Positions 1 through 8,739 of a DNA stretch of 64,000 nucleotides are shown in pieces. The notes beneath the pieces were generated by a model that worked only from the letters and a program-made list of their open reading frames with translations, did no database searches and was not told where the DNA came from. How positions within the stretch are numbered: the stretch's first letter is position 1; every line of letters starts with the position of its first letter. A program made the position numbers and the translations under genes. The DNA is from Candidatus Defluviibacillus avedoerensis. GTDB lineage: Bacteria > Pseudomonadota > Gammaproteobacteria > Burkholderiales > Burkholderiaceae_C. The DNA lies in contig JADJBS010000020.1 of assembly GCA_016703665.1 (NCBI GenBank), forward strand, positions 930,001-994,000, read 5' to 3'.

Positions 1-231
1 AGTACCCAACAGGTACTTGGACTGCCCCTCTGCGTACCAGGCAGGGGGCAAACGGGCATCGCTTAATTCAAGGGTGGCAAGATCGAAAGGGTTGTGGGGC
101 GCCACCCAATTGGCAAAGCCCGCACACACCAAGCAAACCAGCGCAACCACAGCAGCGACCACGGCGACTGGCGAGTGACGGAAGCTGTAGCCCAGATCGC
201 TGTCCCAGGCGCGATGAAAAAACCCCGTCAT
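1..231 (-). CDS. dppC: Peptide ABC transporter permease, DppC type (partial)
   Basis: This is the first 77 codons of an inner-membrane permease, cut by the window edge. Reading leftward from the ATG at 231, a short cytoplasmic start (MTGFFHRAWDSDLGYSF) leads into one hydrophobic helix at about residues 21-42, then a periplasmic stretch with the WVAPHNPFD-type sequence usual in DppC/OppC proteins. It would pair with the DppB-like permease at 3098-4078 to form the channel of a dipeptide/oligopeptide importer. It begins only 2 nt after the stop of the binding-protein gene, so the two are in one operon. Assignment to DppC rests on this N-terminus and on context; substrate is unknown. Confidence 0.75.
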   Translation of the reverse strand, partial: MTGFFHRAWDSDLGYSFRHSPVAVVAAVVALVCLVCAGFANWVAPHNPFDLATLELSDARLPPAWYAEGQSKYLLGT

Positions 232-233
232 AG

Positions 234-1826
234 TTACTTCACGGTGATCCACTTCCAGGGCATGCCGTTATCAGGCCACTGTACAAGCTGGATATTTTTC
301 TTCGCAGACCAATTGATCGCCTGCTGATGAAGCGGGATGTGGCCCACGTCATCTTGGTGGATCTTCATGGCTTCGGCAATCATCGCGCTGCGCTTGGTGT
401 CATCGGTCTCGGAGCCAACCTTGTCAGTCAACTCGTCCACCTTGGCATTGCTGTAAGAGCCCAGGTTGAACTGACCACGCCCTCCGGCACCTGGAGTGCT
501 GATGATGGGATACAGCATGCCATGAGCGTCAACGGTGCTGGAAGTCCAGCCCAGCATGTAAAAACTGGTGTTGCGGCTCAAGATCTTCGGGAAGTAGTTG
601 TTCTTGGTTTCGGCTTCCAGGTTGACTTTGACATTGATGCGCGCTAGGTTCGCAGCGACTGCCTGGCAGATCTCGCTGTCGTTCACGTAGCGGTCATTCG
701 GGCAGTTCATCTTCAGTTCAAACCCATTGGGGTAGCCCGCGTCTGCCAGCAACTTCTTGGCAGCTTCAACATCGTAGGGAAGGCGCTTGGTCAAGTCTGG
801 GGCATAACCACGGATTTGAGGCGTGATCATTTGAGCAATAGGCGTGGACGCACCGCGCATGACACGCGACTTGATGGTGTCAATGTCGATCGCCTGGTAG
901 AAGGCTTTGCGGACACGGACGTCCTTGAACGGGTTCTTGCCTTTCACGTTGGAGAACAGCAGTTCATCGCGCTTTTGGTCCATACCCAGAAAGATCACAC
1001 GCAGTTCAGGGCCTTGCAACACCTGAAGGTTGCTGTTGGCCTTGATGCGCTCAACGTCTTGCACAGGCACTGGTTCCATCACATCTACTTCACCAGACAA
1101 CAGTGCGGCCACGCGAGTGGAATCGTTGCCAATGGGCGTGAAGACCACTTCATCCACATTGCCCTCTACCTTACCCCAGTAGTTGCCATTGCGCGAAAAC
1201 ACTGTCCGCACATTGGGTTGGCGCTCACGCACACGGTAGGGGCCCGTGCCATTTGCACGGAAAGAAGCGGCATTCTCGATGCCTTTGCGACGATCCACCG
1301 GCTTGGTCGCCTGATTGTCTTCACACCATTTCTTGCTCATCATGTCCCAGTGCGTAAAGGTTTCGGGCAGGATGGGGAAGGGCTGATTGGTGATGATGTC
1401 GATGGCGTGATCGTTGATCTTCTTGATTTCCTTGATTTGACCCACATAGGCCTTCATGTCAGATCCATCGGCCTTGGCACGTTCATAGCTGAAGATAACG
1501 TCATCGGCCGTAAACGGCGTGCCATCATGAAACTGCACTCCTTTGCGGAGATTAAAACGCCATGTAGTGGGATTGGTGGCTTTCCAGTCAGTCGCCAAAG
1601 CGGGCGTCAACTTGAAGTTCTTGTCGCGCCAGATCAAGGGCTCATACACGTTTTCATTTAGCGTGATCTGCAGGGACTCATTCAGCGAATGCGGATCCAG
1701 CGACATGGCATCACCCTGATTGGCAATGCGCAGGGTCACGGCACCTGCAAAACCGCTGCCAAGCAGCATGGCACCACCAAAAGCCAGGCTCGCGGCTTGC
1801 ATCAATACGTTGGATTTGAACTTCAT
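234..1826 (-). CDS. dppA: Peptide ABC transporter substrate-binding protein (family 5)
   Basis: A 530-residue periplasmic binding protein of the SBP_bac_5 (DppA/OppA) family, which captures peptides or related amides and hands them to the DppBC channel. An N-terminal signal peptide (KFK, then a hydrophobic core ending GSGFAGA) precedes the mature start VTLRIANQGD. A YEPLIWRD-type segment and a ribosome-binding GGAG about 8 nt upstream support the ATG at 1826 rather than the ATG 11 codons earlier. It lies between an M20 amidohydrolase and DppC in one transcription unit, and is clearly a paralogue of the second binding protein at 4170-5754 (both have the NxxWG...V.E/DVVxTPI region). The substrate cannot be read from sequence. 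Confidence 0.88.
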   Translation of the reverse strand: MKFKSNVLMQAASLAFGGAMLLGSGFAGAVTLRIANQGDAMSLDPHSLNESLQITLNENVYEPLIWRDKNFKLTPALATDWKATNPTTWRFNLRKGVQFHDGTPFTADDVIFSYERAKADGSDMKAYVGQIKEIKKINDHAIDIITNQPFPILPETFTHWDMMSKKWCEDNQATKPVDRRKGIENAASFRANGTGPYRVRERQPNVRTVFSRNGNYWGKVEGNVDEVVFTPIGNDSTRVAALLSGEVDVMEPVPVQDVERIKANSNLQVLQGPELRVIFLGMDQKRDELLFSNVKGKNPFKDVRVRKAFYQAIDIDTIKSRVMRGASTPIAQMITPQIRGYAPDLTKRLPYDVEAAKKLLADAGYPNGFELKMNCPNDRYVNDSEICQAVAANLARINVKVNLEAETKNNYFPKILSRNTSFYMLGWTSSTVDAHGMLYPIISTPGAGGRGQFNLGSYSNAKVDELTDKVGSETDDTKRSAMIAEAMKIHQDDVGHIPLHQQAINWSAKKNIQLVQWPDNGMPWKWITVK

Positions 1827-1880
1827 GTATGAACTCCAGTAAAAGAAAAGCGTCGTCAATCAAATAAAAAGAACCTGCTG

Positions 1881-3098
1881 CTATGCCAAGGGCATGGCTC
1901 GCTCGACCAAGCCCACATGCAGGGCGGCACCCAGTGGCAAGATATCGTCGTTAAAGTCGTACCGGCTGTTGTGCAAAAAGCTGCCCTCGGCACCACCTTG
2001 ACCTACGCGGATGTACGCGCCTGGTATTTCCTGCAGCATGAAAGAAAAATCTTCCCCCCCCATGCTCGGCGTCATGTCCCGCATGACATGGGCCTCGCCC
2101 ACGAGTTCTGCCGCCACGTCAGACGCAAAAGTCGCCTCTGGCACGGTATTGATCGTCGCGGGGTAAACTCGGTCATAAACCAAATGGGCACTGGCACCAA
2201 AGCCCATGGCAATCGATTCGCAAAGCGCACGCAATCGGTGCTCAACCATGTCCTGTATCGCAGGGCGATAGGTTCGTACGGTGCCTACCAAGGTGACCTG
2301 ACCAGGAATCACGCTCATGGCCCCAGGGTGACCTGCCTGCACCGAACAAATACTGACCACCACTTCGTCCAGAGCCGACACGTTACGCGATGCAATGCTT
2401 TGGGCTGCGGTGATGATATGGGCCGCCACCAGAACCGGATCAATGCAATTTTGCGGACGGGCGCCATGCCCACCTTTGCCAGTGACCACAATTTCAATGC
2501 GGTCTACCGCCGCCTGCATAGGACCTGGGGTGATGCCAATGATGCCCGTGTCGTACTCGGGCGAATTGTGAATGGCATAGATCTGGTCGCAAGGAAAGCG
2601 CTTGAACAAGCCATCTTGCATCATGGCGCGAGCGCCTGCATAGCCCTCCTCACCTGGCTGAAAAATCAGCACTGCTGTGCCGGCAAAATTGCGCGTCTCG
2701 GCCAAGTACCGTGCCGCACCGACCAGCATAGCGGTATGGCCGTCATGACCACATCCGTGCATCAAGCCAGGTTTGCAGGATTTCCAGGCAAAGCTGTTGT
2801 GCTCGGCCATAGGCAGGGCGTCCATGTCTGCCCGCAGGCCAACCGACCGAACAGCGCCATGCTTAGTGCTCGCAGGTGCCTTGCCTTTAATGATGCCCAC
2901 CACGCCGGTTTTGCCGATACCTGTGTGGATCTCGTCCACCCCACACGCCTTCAGGGAGGCTTCCACACGTGCGGCGGTATACACCTCTTCAAATCCCAAC
3001 TCCGGATTGAGATGCAGGTCCCGTCGAAAAGCCGTTAATTCAGGATGAAATCCGGCAATCTGGGCAAAGGCCCGTCCATTGACTGACAAAGGTTTCAT
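1881..3098 (-). CDS. M20 family metallo-amidohydrolase (hippurate hydrolase/N-acyl-amino-acid hydrolase type)
   Basis: A 405-residue cytoplasmic amidohydrolase of peptidase family M20D. Metal-site signatures are clear: GLRADMDALP at residues 88-97 and HGCGHDGH at 114-121, followed by FQPGEEG with the catalytic and bridging glutamates. Family members remove acyl or aryl groups from amino acids (hippurate, N-acetyl amino acids, IAA conjugates). The start ATG overlaps the stop of the DppB permease by one base (TAATG), and the binding-protein gene follows after 54 bp, so the enzyme is embedded in a peptide-type ABC operon. The likely job is hydrolysis of whatever the transporter imports, probably an N-acylated amino acid or small peptide; that is inference. 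Confidence 0.88.
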   Translation of the reverse strand: MKPLSVNGRAFAQIAGFHPELTAFRRDLHLNPELGFEEVYTAARVEASLKACGVDEIHTGIGKTGVVGIIKGKAPASTKHGAVRSVGLRADMDALPMAEHNSFAWKSCKPGLMHGCGHDGHTAMLVGAARYLAETRNFAGTAVLIFQPGEEGYAGARAMMQDGLFKRFPCDQIYAIHNSPEYDTGIIGITPGPMQAAVDRIEIVVTGKGGHGARPQNCIDPVLVAAHIITAAQSIASRNVSALDEVVVSICSVQAGHPGAMSVIPGQVTLVGTVRTYRPAIQDMVEHRLRALCESIAMGFGASAHLVYDRVYPATINTVPEATFASDVAAELVGEAHVMRDMTPSMGGEDFSFMLQEIPGAYIRVGQGGAEGSFLHNSRYDFNDDILPLGAALHVGLVERAMPLA

Positions 3099-4078
3099 TA
3101 ATGACCTCCGCCTTTGCTCATGCGCAGTCGCGGATCGACCGCAAAATACAACAAATCAACCGTCAGGTTAATGACCACAAAGATCAGTCCGATCAGACAC
3201 AGGTAAGCCGCCATCACCGGGATATCCGCAAAGGTCACGGCCTGAATGAACAGCAAGCCCATGCCCGGCCACTGAAACACCGTCTCGGTAATGATGGAAA
3301 AGGCTATCAAAGTGCCGAGTTGCAAACCCGTGATAGTGATGACGGGGACCAAGGTGTTCTTGAGCGCATGCCCAAAATGGATGGCACGATTTGACAACCC
3401 GCGCGCACGGGCGAACTTGATGTAGTCGGTACGCAAAACCTCAAGCATCTCGGCACGCACCAGTCGCATGATCAACGTCAACTGGAACGCCGCCAAGGTA
3501 ATGGCTGGCAACACCACGTGGTGCCAGCCTTGCGCGGTGAGCAAGCCCGTGCTCCACCAGCCAATCTGCACAACTTCCCCGCGTCCGAAACTTGGGAACC
3601 AACCCAACCCAACCGAGAAGGTCAGGATCAGCAAAATACCAATCAGGAAAGTCGGCAAGGACACGCCCAGCAGCGACACCGTCATGAACACCTGGCTCAA
3701 GAAACTTCCGCGCCGCAAGGCCGAATACACCCCCATGGGAATGCCAATGGCAAGCGCCAGAAAGGCGGCCACCAAAGCCAGTTCCAGCGTGGCCGGGAAT
3801 CGCTCAGCAATCAAACGAGAGACCTTCGCCCCCTGGCGCAGAGACAAACCAAACTCACCCTGCACTGCATTGGAGATGAAATGCCAGAACTGAACGATAA
3901 AGGGCTGGTCCAGCCCCAAATCGGCGCGCAACTGGCGAATCTGTTCCGGGGTCGCATCCTGACCCAGCAAGAAGACGATGGGGTCGCCCACATACTGAAA
4001 CAGCATGAAAGCGATCAAGGCGACCGACACCATGACGATCACGGCCTGGAACAAGCGGTTTAGGACAAAGGCAAACAT
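3098..4078 (-). CDS. dppB: Peptide ABC transporter permease, DppB type
   Basis: A 326-residue inner-membrane permease of the BPD transport (DppB/OppB) family. The N-terminal helix (VIVMVSVALIAFMLF) is followed by the characteristic periplasmic GDP...LGQDAT...LRADLGLDQP region, then five further hydrophobic segments and the EAA loop (RAEMLEVLRTDYIKFARARG) that docks on the ATPase. The C-terminus ends VDLLYFAVDPRLRMSKGGGH, typical for DppB. It is first in the block dppB-amidohydrolase-binding protein-dppC. The ATPase genes are not in the window and would lie further left. Confidence 0.92.
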   Translation of the reverse strand: MFAFVLNRLFQAVIVMVSVALIAFMLFQYVGDPIVFLLGQDATPEQIRQLRADLGLDQPFIVQFWHFISNAVQGEFGLSLRQGAKVSRLIAERFPATLELALVAAFLALAIGIPMGVYSALRRGSFLSQVFMTVSLLGVSLPTFLIGILLILTFSVGLGWFPSFGRGEVVQIGWWSTGLLTAQGWHHVVLPAITLAAFQLTLIMRLVRAEMLEVLRTDYIKFARARGLSNRAIHFGHALKNTLVPVITITGLQLGTLIAFSIITETVFQWPGMGLLFIQAVTFADIPVMAAYLCLIGLIFVVINLTVDLLYFAVDPRLRMSKGGGH

Positions 4079-4130
4079 GCAATCGACAGGGAGGATTTGG
4101 CACCAAACATGGGATTGATGCTAACAGAGC

Positions 4131-4155
4131 AAAACCCGGGCCTGACCCGGGGTTT
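4131..4155 (-). terminator. Probable rho-independent terminator after the second binding protein
   Basis: On the minus strand an AAACCCCGGG / CCCGGGTTT stem (one bulged base, 5-nt loop) is followed by TTTT. It lies 15 bp after the stop of the binding-protein gene at 4170 and 53 bp before the DppB start, so the upstream binding protein may be made in excess of the rest of the operon. Confidence 0.6.
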
Positions 4156-4169
4156 ACTCGTGCAACCAA

Positions 4170-5754
4170 TCAATTGACCTTGATCAAGCGCCAGTCGAGC
4201 CGGTTATCAGCTCGATGGACCAAATCGATGTTCTTCTTCATCGCCCAGGGGATGATCTGGTTATGCAGCGGAATGTGCGCCACCGTGTCATTTTGCAACT
4301 GCAACGCCTCTGTCAGCATGCGATTGCGAACCGGCAAATCGGTTTCTGATTTGACGCGGTCAACCAAATAATCCATCCGCTGGTTACTGTAACGCCCCAC
4401 GTTGTAATTGCCGTCACCTCCCGTGCCCACGGTGCGGACCAGAGACTGTAGGCTGTAAAGCGAGTCAAAGGTGGGTACGCCCCAGCCCAACATGTAAATA
4501 CTGGCTTCGTAGCGCTGGATCATGGGGAAGTACGTCACCAGCGGAAGTGTTCGTAATTTGGCCTTCACCCCTGCCTTGGCCCACATGGCGGTAATGGCCT
4601 GGCAGATTTCCTCGTCATTGATATAGCGGTTGTTCGGGCAGGCAAAGTCAACCTCAAAACCCTGCGGATAACCGGCCTCAGCCAAGAGTTTTTTGGCAGC
4701 GTCCAGATCGTACGGATGTCGCTTGTGGACGGCTTCCGTCCATCCATTGACCTGGGGCGCAACCAGAGCGCCCGTGACCTGGCTCAGGTTACGCATCGTG
4801 ACCTTATGGATATTCTCGATGTCAATCGCCTGATACAAGGCCTTGCGGACCTTGACATCTTTAAGCGGGTTCTTGCCCTTCACATTGGAACCTGGCAACT
4901 CGTCACGGAATTGATCCAAGCCTAAAAAGATGGTCCTGTTCTCGACACCATCAATCACCTTGAGCGTGGGCGTTGCACGCAAGCGGACCAGGTCTTGAGG
5001 ACTAGGATCAAGGATGAAGTCAATCTCGCCCGACAGCATGGCAGCAGTTCGGGTGTTTTCCTGCTTGATGGGGGTATAGACAATCTCGGTCACGTTGGTG
5101 GGTGCAGAACTGGCCCCCCCACCAGTTGGGGTTACGAACCATCACCAATTTCTGGTCTGGCTGCCATTCTTTGACCATAAATGGACCGGTTCCCATCGAA
5201 TTACGGTGTGCAAAACTTTCTTCTTTGGTCTTGATGTCTTTGGGCTCGACAGACTTATTCTTTTCTGCCCAAGCCTTGTTCATGATCCTCAGTTCAGTCA
5301 ATTGATTGAGCAAGACGGGGTTGGGGCCCTTGAGCATGATGTCTACGGTGCTGTCATTGACTTTGACAACTTTATCTATTCCCTGGGTATAGACAGCATA
5401 GTTGGACGTTCTTGACATTGCACGGTGCAACGAAAACACAACATCGTCAGCCGTCAGCGTGGAGCCGTCGCTGAACTTGACACCACTGCGCAAAGTAAAG
5501 CGCATTTGATTTGGTCCCATTTCCCGCCAACTGGCCGCAAGAAGGGGTTCGACCTTGAACGTGGTGCTGTTGTAGTACACAAGAGACTCATACACTGCTG
5601 CGTGTACGCCATTGCCCAACGCATTGTTTTGGGAATGGATATCCAGTGTGGGGATATCACTGGCGCTAGACCATTTAAAAGTCTTGGCCTCCCCAATCAA
5701 CGGGGTGAGTGCCACCATCACAGCCAGCGCCGACAGGCTTTTGCGAAAAATCAT
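4170..5754 (-). CDS. Second peptide-binding protein (family 5), frameshifted
   Basis: A second SBP_bac_5 periplasmic binding protein, 527 residues if repaired, close in length and sequence to the one at 234-1826. The ATG at 5754 has a GGAG site about 10 nt upstream and opens a signal peptide (MIFRKSLSALAVMVALTPLIGEAKT). The frame breaks at a run of seven C (plus strand, 5114-5120): before it the protein reads RNPNWWG, after it NVTEIVYTPIKQENT in the +1 frame. Removing one base gives a continuous NWWGASSAPTNVTEIVY that aligns with the paralogue's NYWGKVEGNVDEVVF. The break is more likely a homopolymer sequencing error than a true pseudogene, but it cannot be proved here. It heads the peptide-transporter block. 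Confidence 0.82.
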
Positions 5755-5828
5755 GGGATAGCTCCGTTTGAGTAAAGCGTGAATATGCATCAATCTGCAA
5801 AACGCCGTCAAAAGGGTTATCCGCCATA

Positions 5829-6647
5829 TCAAGGGGTTTTCAACGAAATCGTCAGAGGACCGTAGTGGCTTTGCACAGTACTTTGGGTATTGTCAGTATC
5901 CGTCATGATCCCAATCCCCACCAAGTTGCCTGCAGGTTCATGAAATGCAGTTTCAAAATCCGCCTTCAAATCCCGTTCATAAACGCGCCATTCATTCAAA
6001 TGCTGCGAACCAGATTCAATGACGATTTTCCTGATCCGATCTGTGCGCGGACTGTGTATGACCGTCCCTATCGGACGAGTTTTACTCCATACATACATCA
6101 ACACGGCATAGGGCATTGGTTCTCCCGTCAGCGAATGAGAAAGTTCGCTCATTAAGGTGTTTTTGAGTGAAAAAAGCGAGCGATCACCGTCAAAGGCAAA
6201 CACAGTACGCACGGGCGCATCATCTTTTTCGCGGTCACCCATATCAGCACTGACCACCAAGTCCTGCACTTTCCAGGAAAACCGTACCCGTCCAATGTCA
6301 GTGGCGAGTACCTTAACCCGAAGACGCAGCATGCTAGCCGCAGACTGTGCATGCGCCTTGATGGCTATTCTGCCCTCAGATTGCGTGGCTGGTAAGTAGT
6401 GTGTTGCCCGTTTTCCAGGCAAATGAAAATTCTGCCATTGAGGTTGTGGCAGCAAACCTTCGTGTGCGATAACGCCCGAGGCTTTTGCCCAGTTGGTGCT
6501 ATTGATGTCAACAGCATGATCTGCCAGGTCAGGAGTGATAGGCGCCACAGACGCACAAGCGCCAAGAGCCCCCATGACAAGACATGCAATGATTGATTTG
6601 AATTGATTCACAGCGTCAACAAGCCATCTCACAATCGACCCGCACAT
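5829..6647 (-). CDS. DUF3047 family putative lipoprotein
   Basis: A 272-residue protein with the DUF3047 pattern: an SWKV...DL centre, a DDAPVRTVFAFDGD segment, LMYVWS, IVIESG, an R-D-A/T.F..P region and a C-terminal GIGIMTDTDNTQS. The hydrophobic N-terminus ends in a lipobox-like LGAC, suggesting an exported, lipid-anchored protein. The function of the family is unknown. The ATG at 6647 lies against the terminator hairpin at 6650-6683 with no room for a ribosome site, so a GTG at 6611 (VNQFKSIIACLVMGALGAC) may be the real start. It lies 74 bp upstream of the binding-protein gene. Confidence 0.75.
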   Translation of the reverse strand: MCGSIVRWLVDAVNQFKSIIACLVMGALGACASVAPITPDLADHAVDINSTNWAKASGVIAHEGLLPQPQWQNFHLPGKRATHYLPATQSEGRIAIKAHAQSAASMLRLRVKVLATDIGRVRFSWKVQDLVVSADMGDREKDDAPVRTVFAFDGDRSLFSLKNTLMSELSHSLTGEPMPYAVLMYVWSKTRPIGTVIHSPRTDRIRKIVIESGSQHLNEWRVYERDLKADFETAFHEPAGNLVGIGIMTDTDNTQSTVQSHYGPLTISLKTP

Positions 6648-6649
6648 AA

Positions 6650-6683
6650 AAAAACCGCCAAGTCCTAAAACTTGGCGGTTTTT
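6650..6683 (-). terminator. Rho-independent terminator of the porin gene
   Basis: A perfect 13-bp stem (AAAAACCGCCAAG with CTTGGCGGTTTTT) around an 8-nt loop, with flanking A and T runs on both sides so it could work in both directions. It is 36 bp past the porin stop codon. Confidence 0.9.
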
Positions 6684-6719
6684 ACTTTTCTATTCAAACC
6701 GGCTCACGCCGGCGTTGAA

Positions 6720-7795
6720 TTAGAAGGAGTGACGCAGGCCCAGATCGAAACCGCTGGAGTTAGAGTTAGCTGCAGTGGTAGCGCCGTTCAGAGCTTGCGA
6801 AGCGCCACCGGAGTTGGTCACGCGAGCATAAGTCGTGTAAACAGCCGTACGCTTAGACAGGTTGTGCACATAGCCCAGAGCGAACTTGTTGGACTTGGCG
6901 CTGCCAGCAGCGTTGGTCTTGCTGGTCGACAGAGAACCGCGCAACTCACCAGCACCCATGGGAGCGTTAGCACCTAACATGTAACCGGTTTGGTTAGCAC
7001 CGTTCTGCACTTTATCTTGGTTGTACAAAGCGGCCAGCTTGACAGCGCCCAGATTGTAAGAACCGCCGATGTTGGTGGTGGTGATGTTGCCTGTAGCAAA
7101 CTTGGTCTGACCCATGGCCAGAGCAACGCTCAGAGGACCTTGGTCGTAGCTGATACGGCCAGAAGTACCGGAACCGTCGTTTTTGGTGTTGCCAGCTGCA
7201 TTGGATGCGTTTTCACCCATGTAGTGCTGAACAAACAGGCCCAGACCGCTGCCGATCAAGGAATTGCCATTGAAAGAACCTGGGTTGTACAGGTATGCAA
7301 TGCTGTTGGAAGCGCGAACAGTGGTCGTGCCAGCAGTGGAGGAGTTCAGAGTCTGGTGGTGCCCACGCCGTTTGTGCCAAACGGATCATAAACAGTCTGA
7401 GTCCAGAAATGGGGAGTGTAGTCACGGCCCAAACGAACTTCACCAAAGCCGCCGCCAACGCTGACGGTAGAACGACGGTTGAAGGTCATGCCGCCGCCGC
7501 CAGTAGCGCCAGTAGCTTGGTTGTTGGTGCTGCTGGTACCGAAGGAACCGTTGTCATTGTTGACGCCAGCTTCGAGCCAGAAGCCACCCTTCAGGCCACC
7601 GCCGAGGTCTTCAACACCACGGAAACCCAGACGGCTGCCGTTGTAGCCAGAGTTAGTCAATTGAGTCTTGTTAGCGACGGAACCAGAGCCTTGAGCCAAG
7701 GTAGCGTCAACGATACCGAACAAAGTTACGGAAGATTGTGCAGAAGCAGCACCGGCAGCAGCCAGAACGGCCAAAGCGACGAGGGATTTTTTCAT
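6720..7795 (-). CDS. Outer-membrane porin (Gram-negative porin family), frameshifted
   Basis: A trimeric general porin of the Comamonadaceae/Burkholderiales type, 358 residues once repaired. A signal peptide (MKKSLVALAVLAAAGAASA) leads to mature QSSVTLFGIVDATLA, and the protein ends in GFDLGLRHSF with the terminal phenylalanine needed for barrel insertion. VRLGRDYTP marks the start of the constriction loop region. The frame is lost near 7355-7365: the first part ends ...FGTNGVGTTRL and the continuation NSSTAGTTTVRASNSIAYLYN lies in the +2 frame, so one base is missing in the GTGGGCACC region. A GGAG ribosome site precedes the ATG, and a strong terminator follows. Abundant porin genes rarely stay broken, so a sequencing error is likely. 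Confidence 0.88.
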
Positions 7796-8052
7796 TGCGA
7801 GTTACTCCAAGGTTAAACATAGGGCTCCGGTTGAAACGCGTCACGAGGAGTAAAAGTTGCCTTAGCAACTTGCTTACTCACCGGATTCCCGGGCCAACCT
7901 CCGATTAGGGAAGTTGTATGTATTGCACCAGACCAGAGGCCGAAGTGCAAAGATTTCTGTGAAAAAGAACCCAAATCACCGGGATCGCGTTGCAGTCTTG
8001 CAACAAAATCGAGGGCACTGCAGTTTTAACCAGTGTTTGCGATACTTGGGGC

Positions 8053-8715
8053 ATGAACCACGCCTCCACTCTTAATCCGATGGATCTGATTTTGGCAACT
8101 GCGGATGCCGCCTTGAAGACCGTCTTTGCCCCTGCGACCGCTTCGCGCCCCTGCCCCACTTTGCCAGAACGCGCCGACACAGACTCTGTCAAAGAACTGT
8201 CAGCGTATGACAAAACCGAGTCTGGCGCTTTGATGCGCGTCAATCATGTGGGTGAAGTCTGTGCCCAGGCCCTGTACACCGCTCAGTCGCTTGCAACCCG
8301 CGACCCAGTCTTACGGGCACACCTGCTGGCAGCCTCAGCAGAAGAGACCGACCACTTGGCCTGGACAGAACAACGCCTGGCAGAACTCGGGGCACGACCA
8401 TCGCTACTGAATCCGCTTTGGTATGCCGGTGCATTTGGCATCGGCTTCTTGGCGGGCAAGTTGGGCGGTGACCTGGTCAGCCTTGGCTTTGTGGTCGAAA
8501 CCGAAAATCAGGTGGAGGCACATCTGCAAAGTCATCTGGACCGTCTGCCTGCCAACGACCTTGCATCCAAAGCCATCGTGGCCCAGATGAAAGCCGATGA
8601 AGCCAGGCACGCCAAAGAAGCGCAACACGCGGGTGCCATCACCCTGCCGACGCCAGTACAGGGCCTGATGCGCATGGCAGCCAAGGTCATGACCACGGTA
8701 GCACACCGGATATAG
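8053..8715 (+). CDS. coq7: Demethoxyubiquinone hydroxylase Coq7
   Basis: A 220-residue di-iron monooxygenase of the ferritin-like Coq7 family, which hydroxylates the demethoxy-ubiquinone ring at C6 in ubiquinone synthesis at the membrane face. Iron ligand motifs are visible in order: NHVGEVCAQALY, AEETDHLAW, VETENQVEAHL and DEARHAKEA. The ATG at 8053 gives the usual Coq7 length; an upstream in-frame extension has no family character. It stands alone on the plus strand, tail to tail with the FIST gene. Ubiquinone is also the substrate of the RquA at 33273-33977. Confidence 0.93.
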   Translation: MNHASTLNPMDLILATADAALKTVFAPATASRPCPTLPERADTDSVKELSAYDKTESGALMRVNHVGEVCAQALYTAQSLATRDPVLRAHLLAASAEETDHLAWTEQRLAELGARPSLLNPLWYAGAFGIGFLAGKLGGDLVSLGFVVETENQVEAHLQSHLDRLPANDLASKAIVAQMKADEARHAKEAQHAGAITLPTPVQGLMRMAAKVMTTVAHRI

Positions 8716-8739
8716 ATCAAATCAAGGTCTGCACGCCGG

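Noticed and set aside
94..327. Short plus-strand frame at the left end
   Set aside because: Overlaps DppC and the binding-protein end on the other strand; no supporting features.
7989..8004. GTTGCA-GTCT-TGCAAC inverted repeat upstream of coq7
   Set aside because: Short stem with no flanking T run and no matching regulator; not strong enough to call a terminator or operator.
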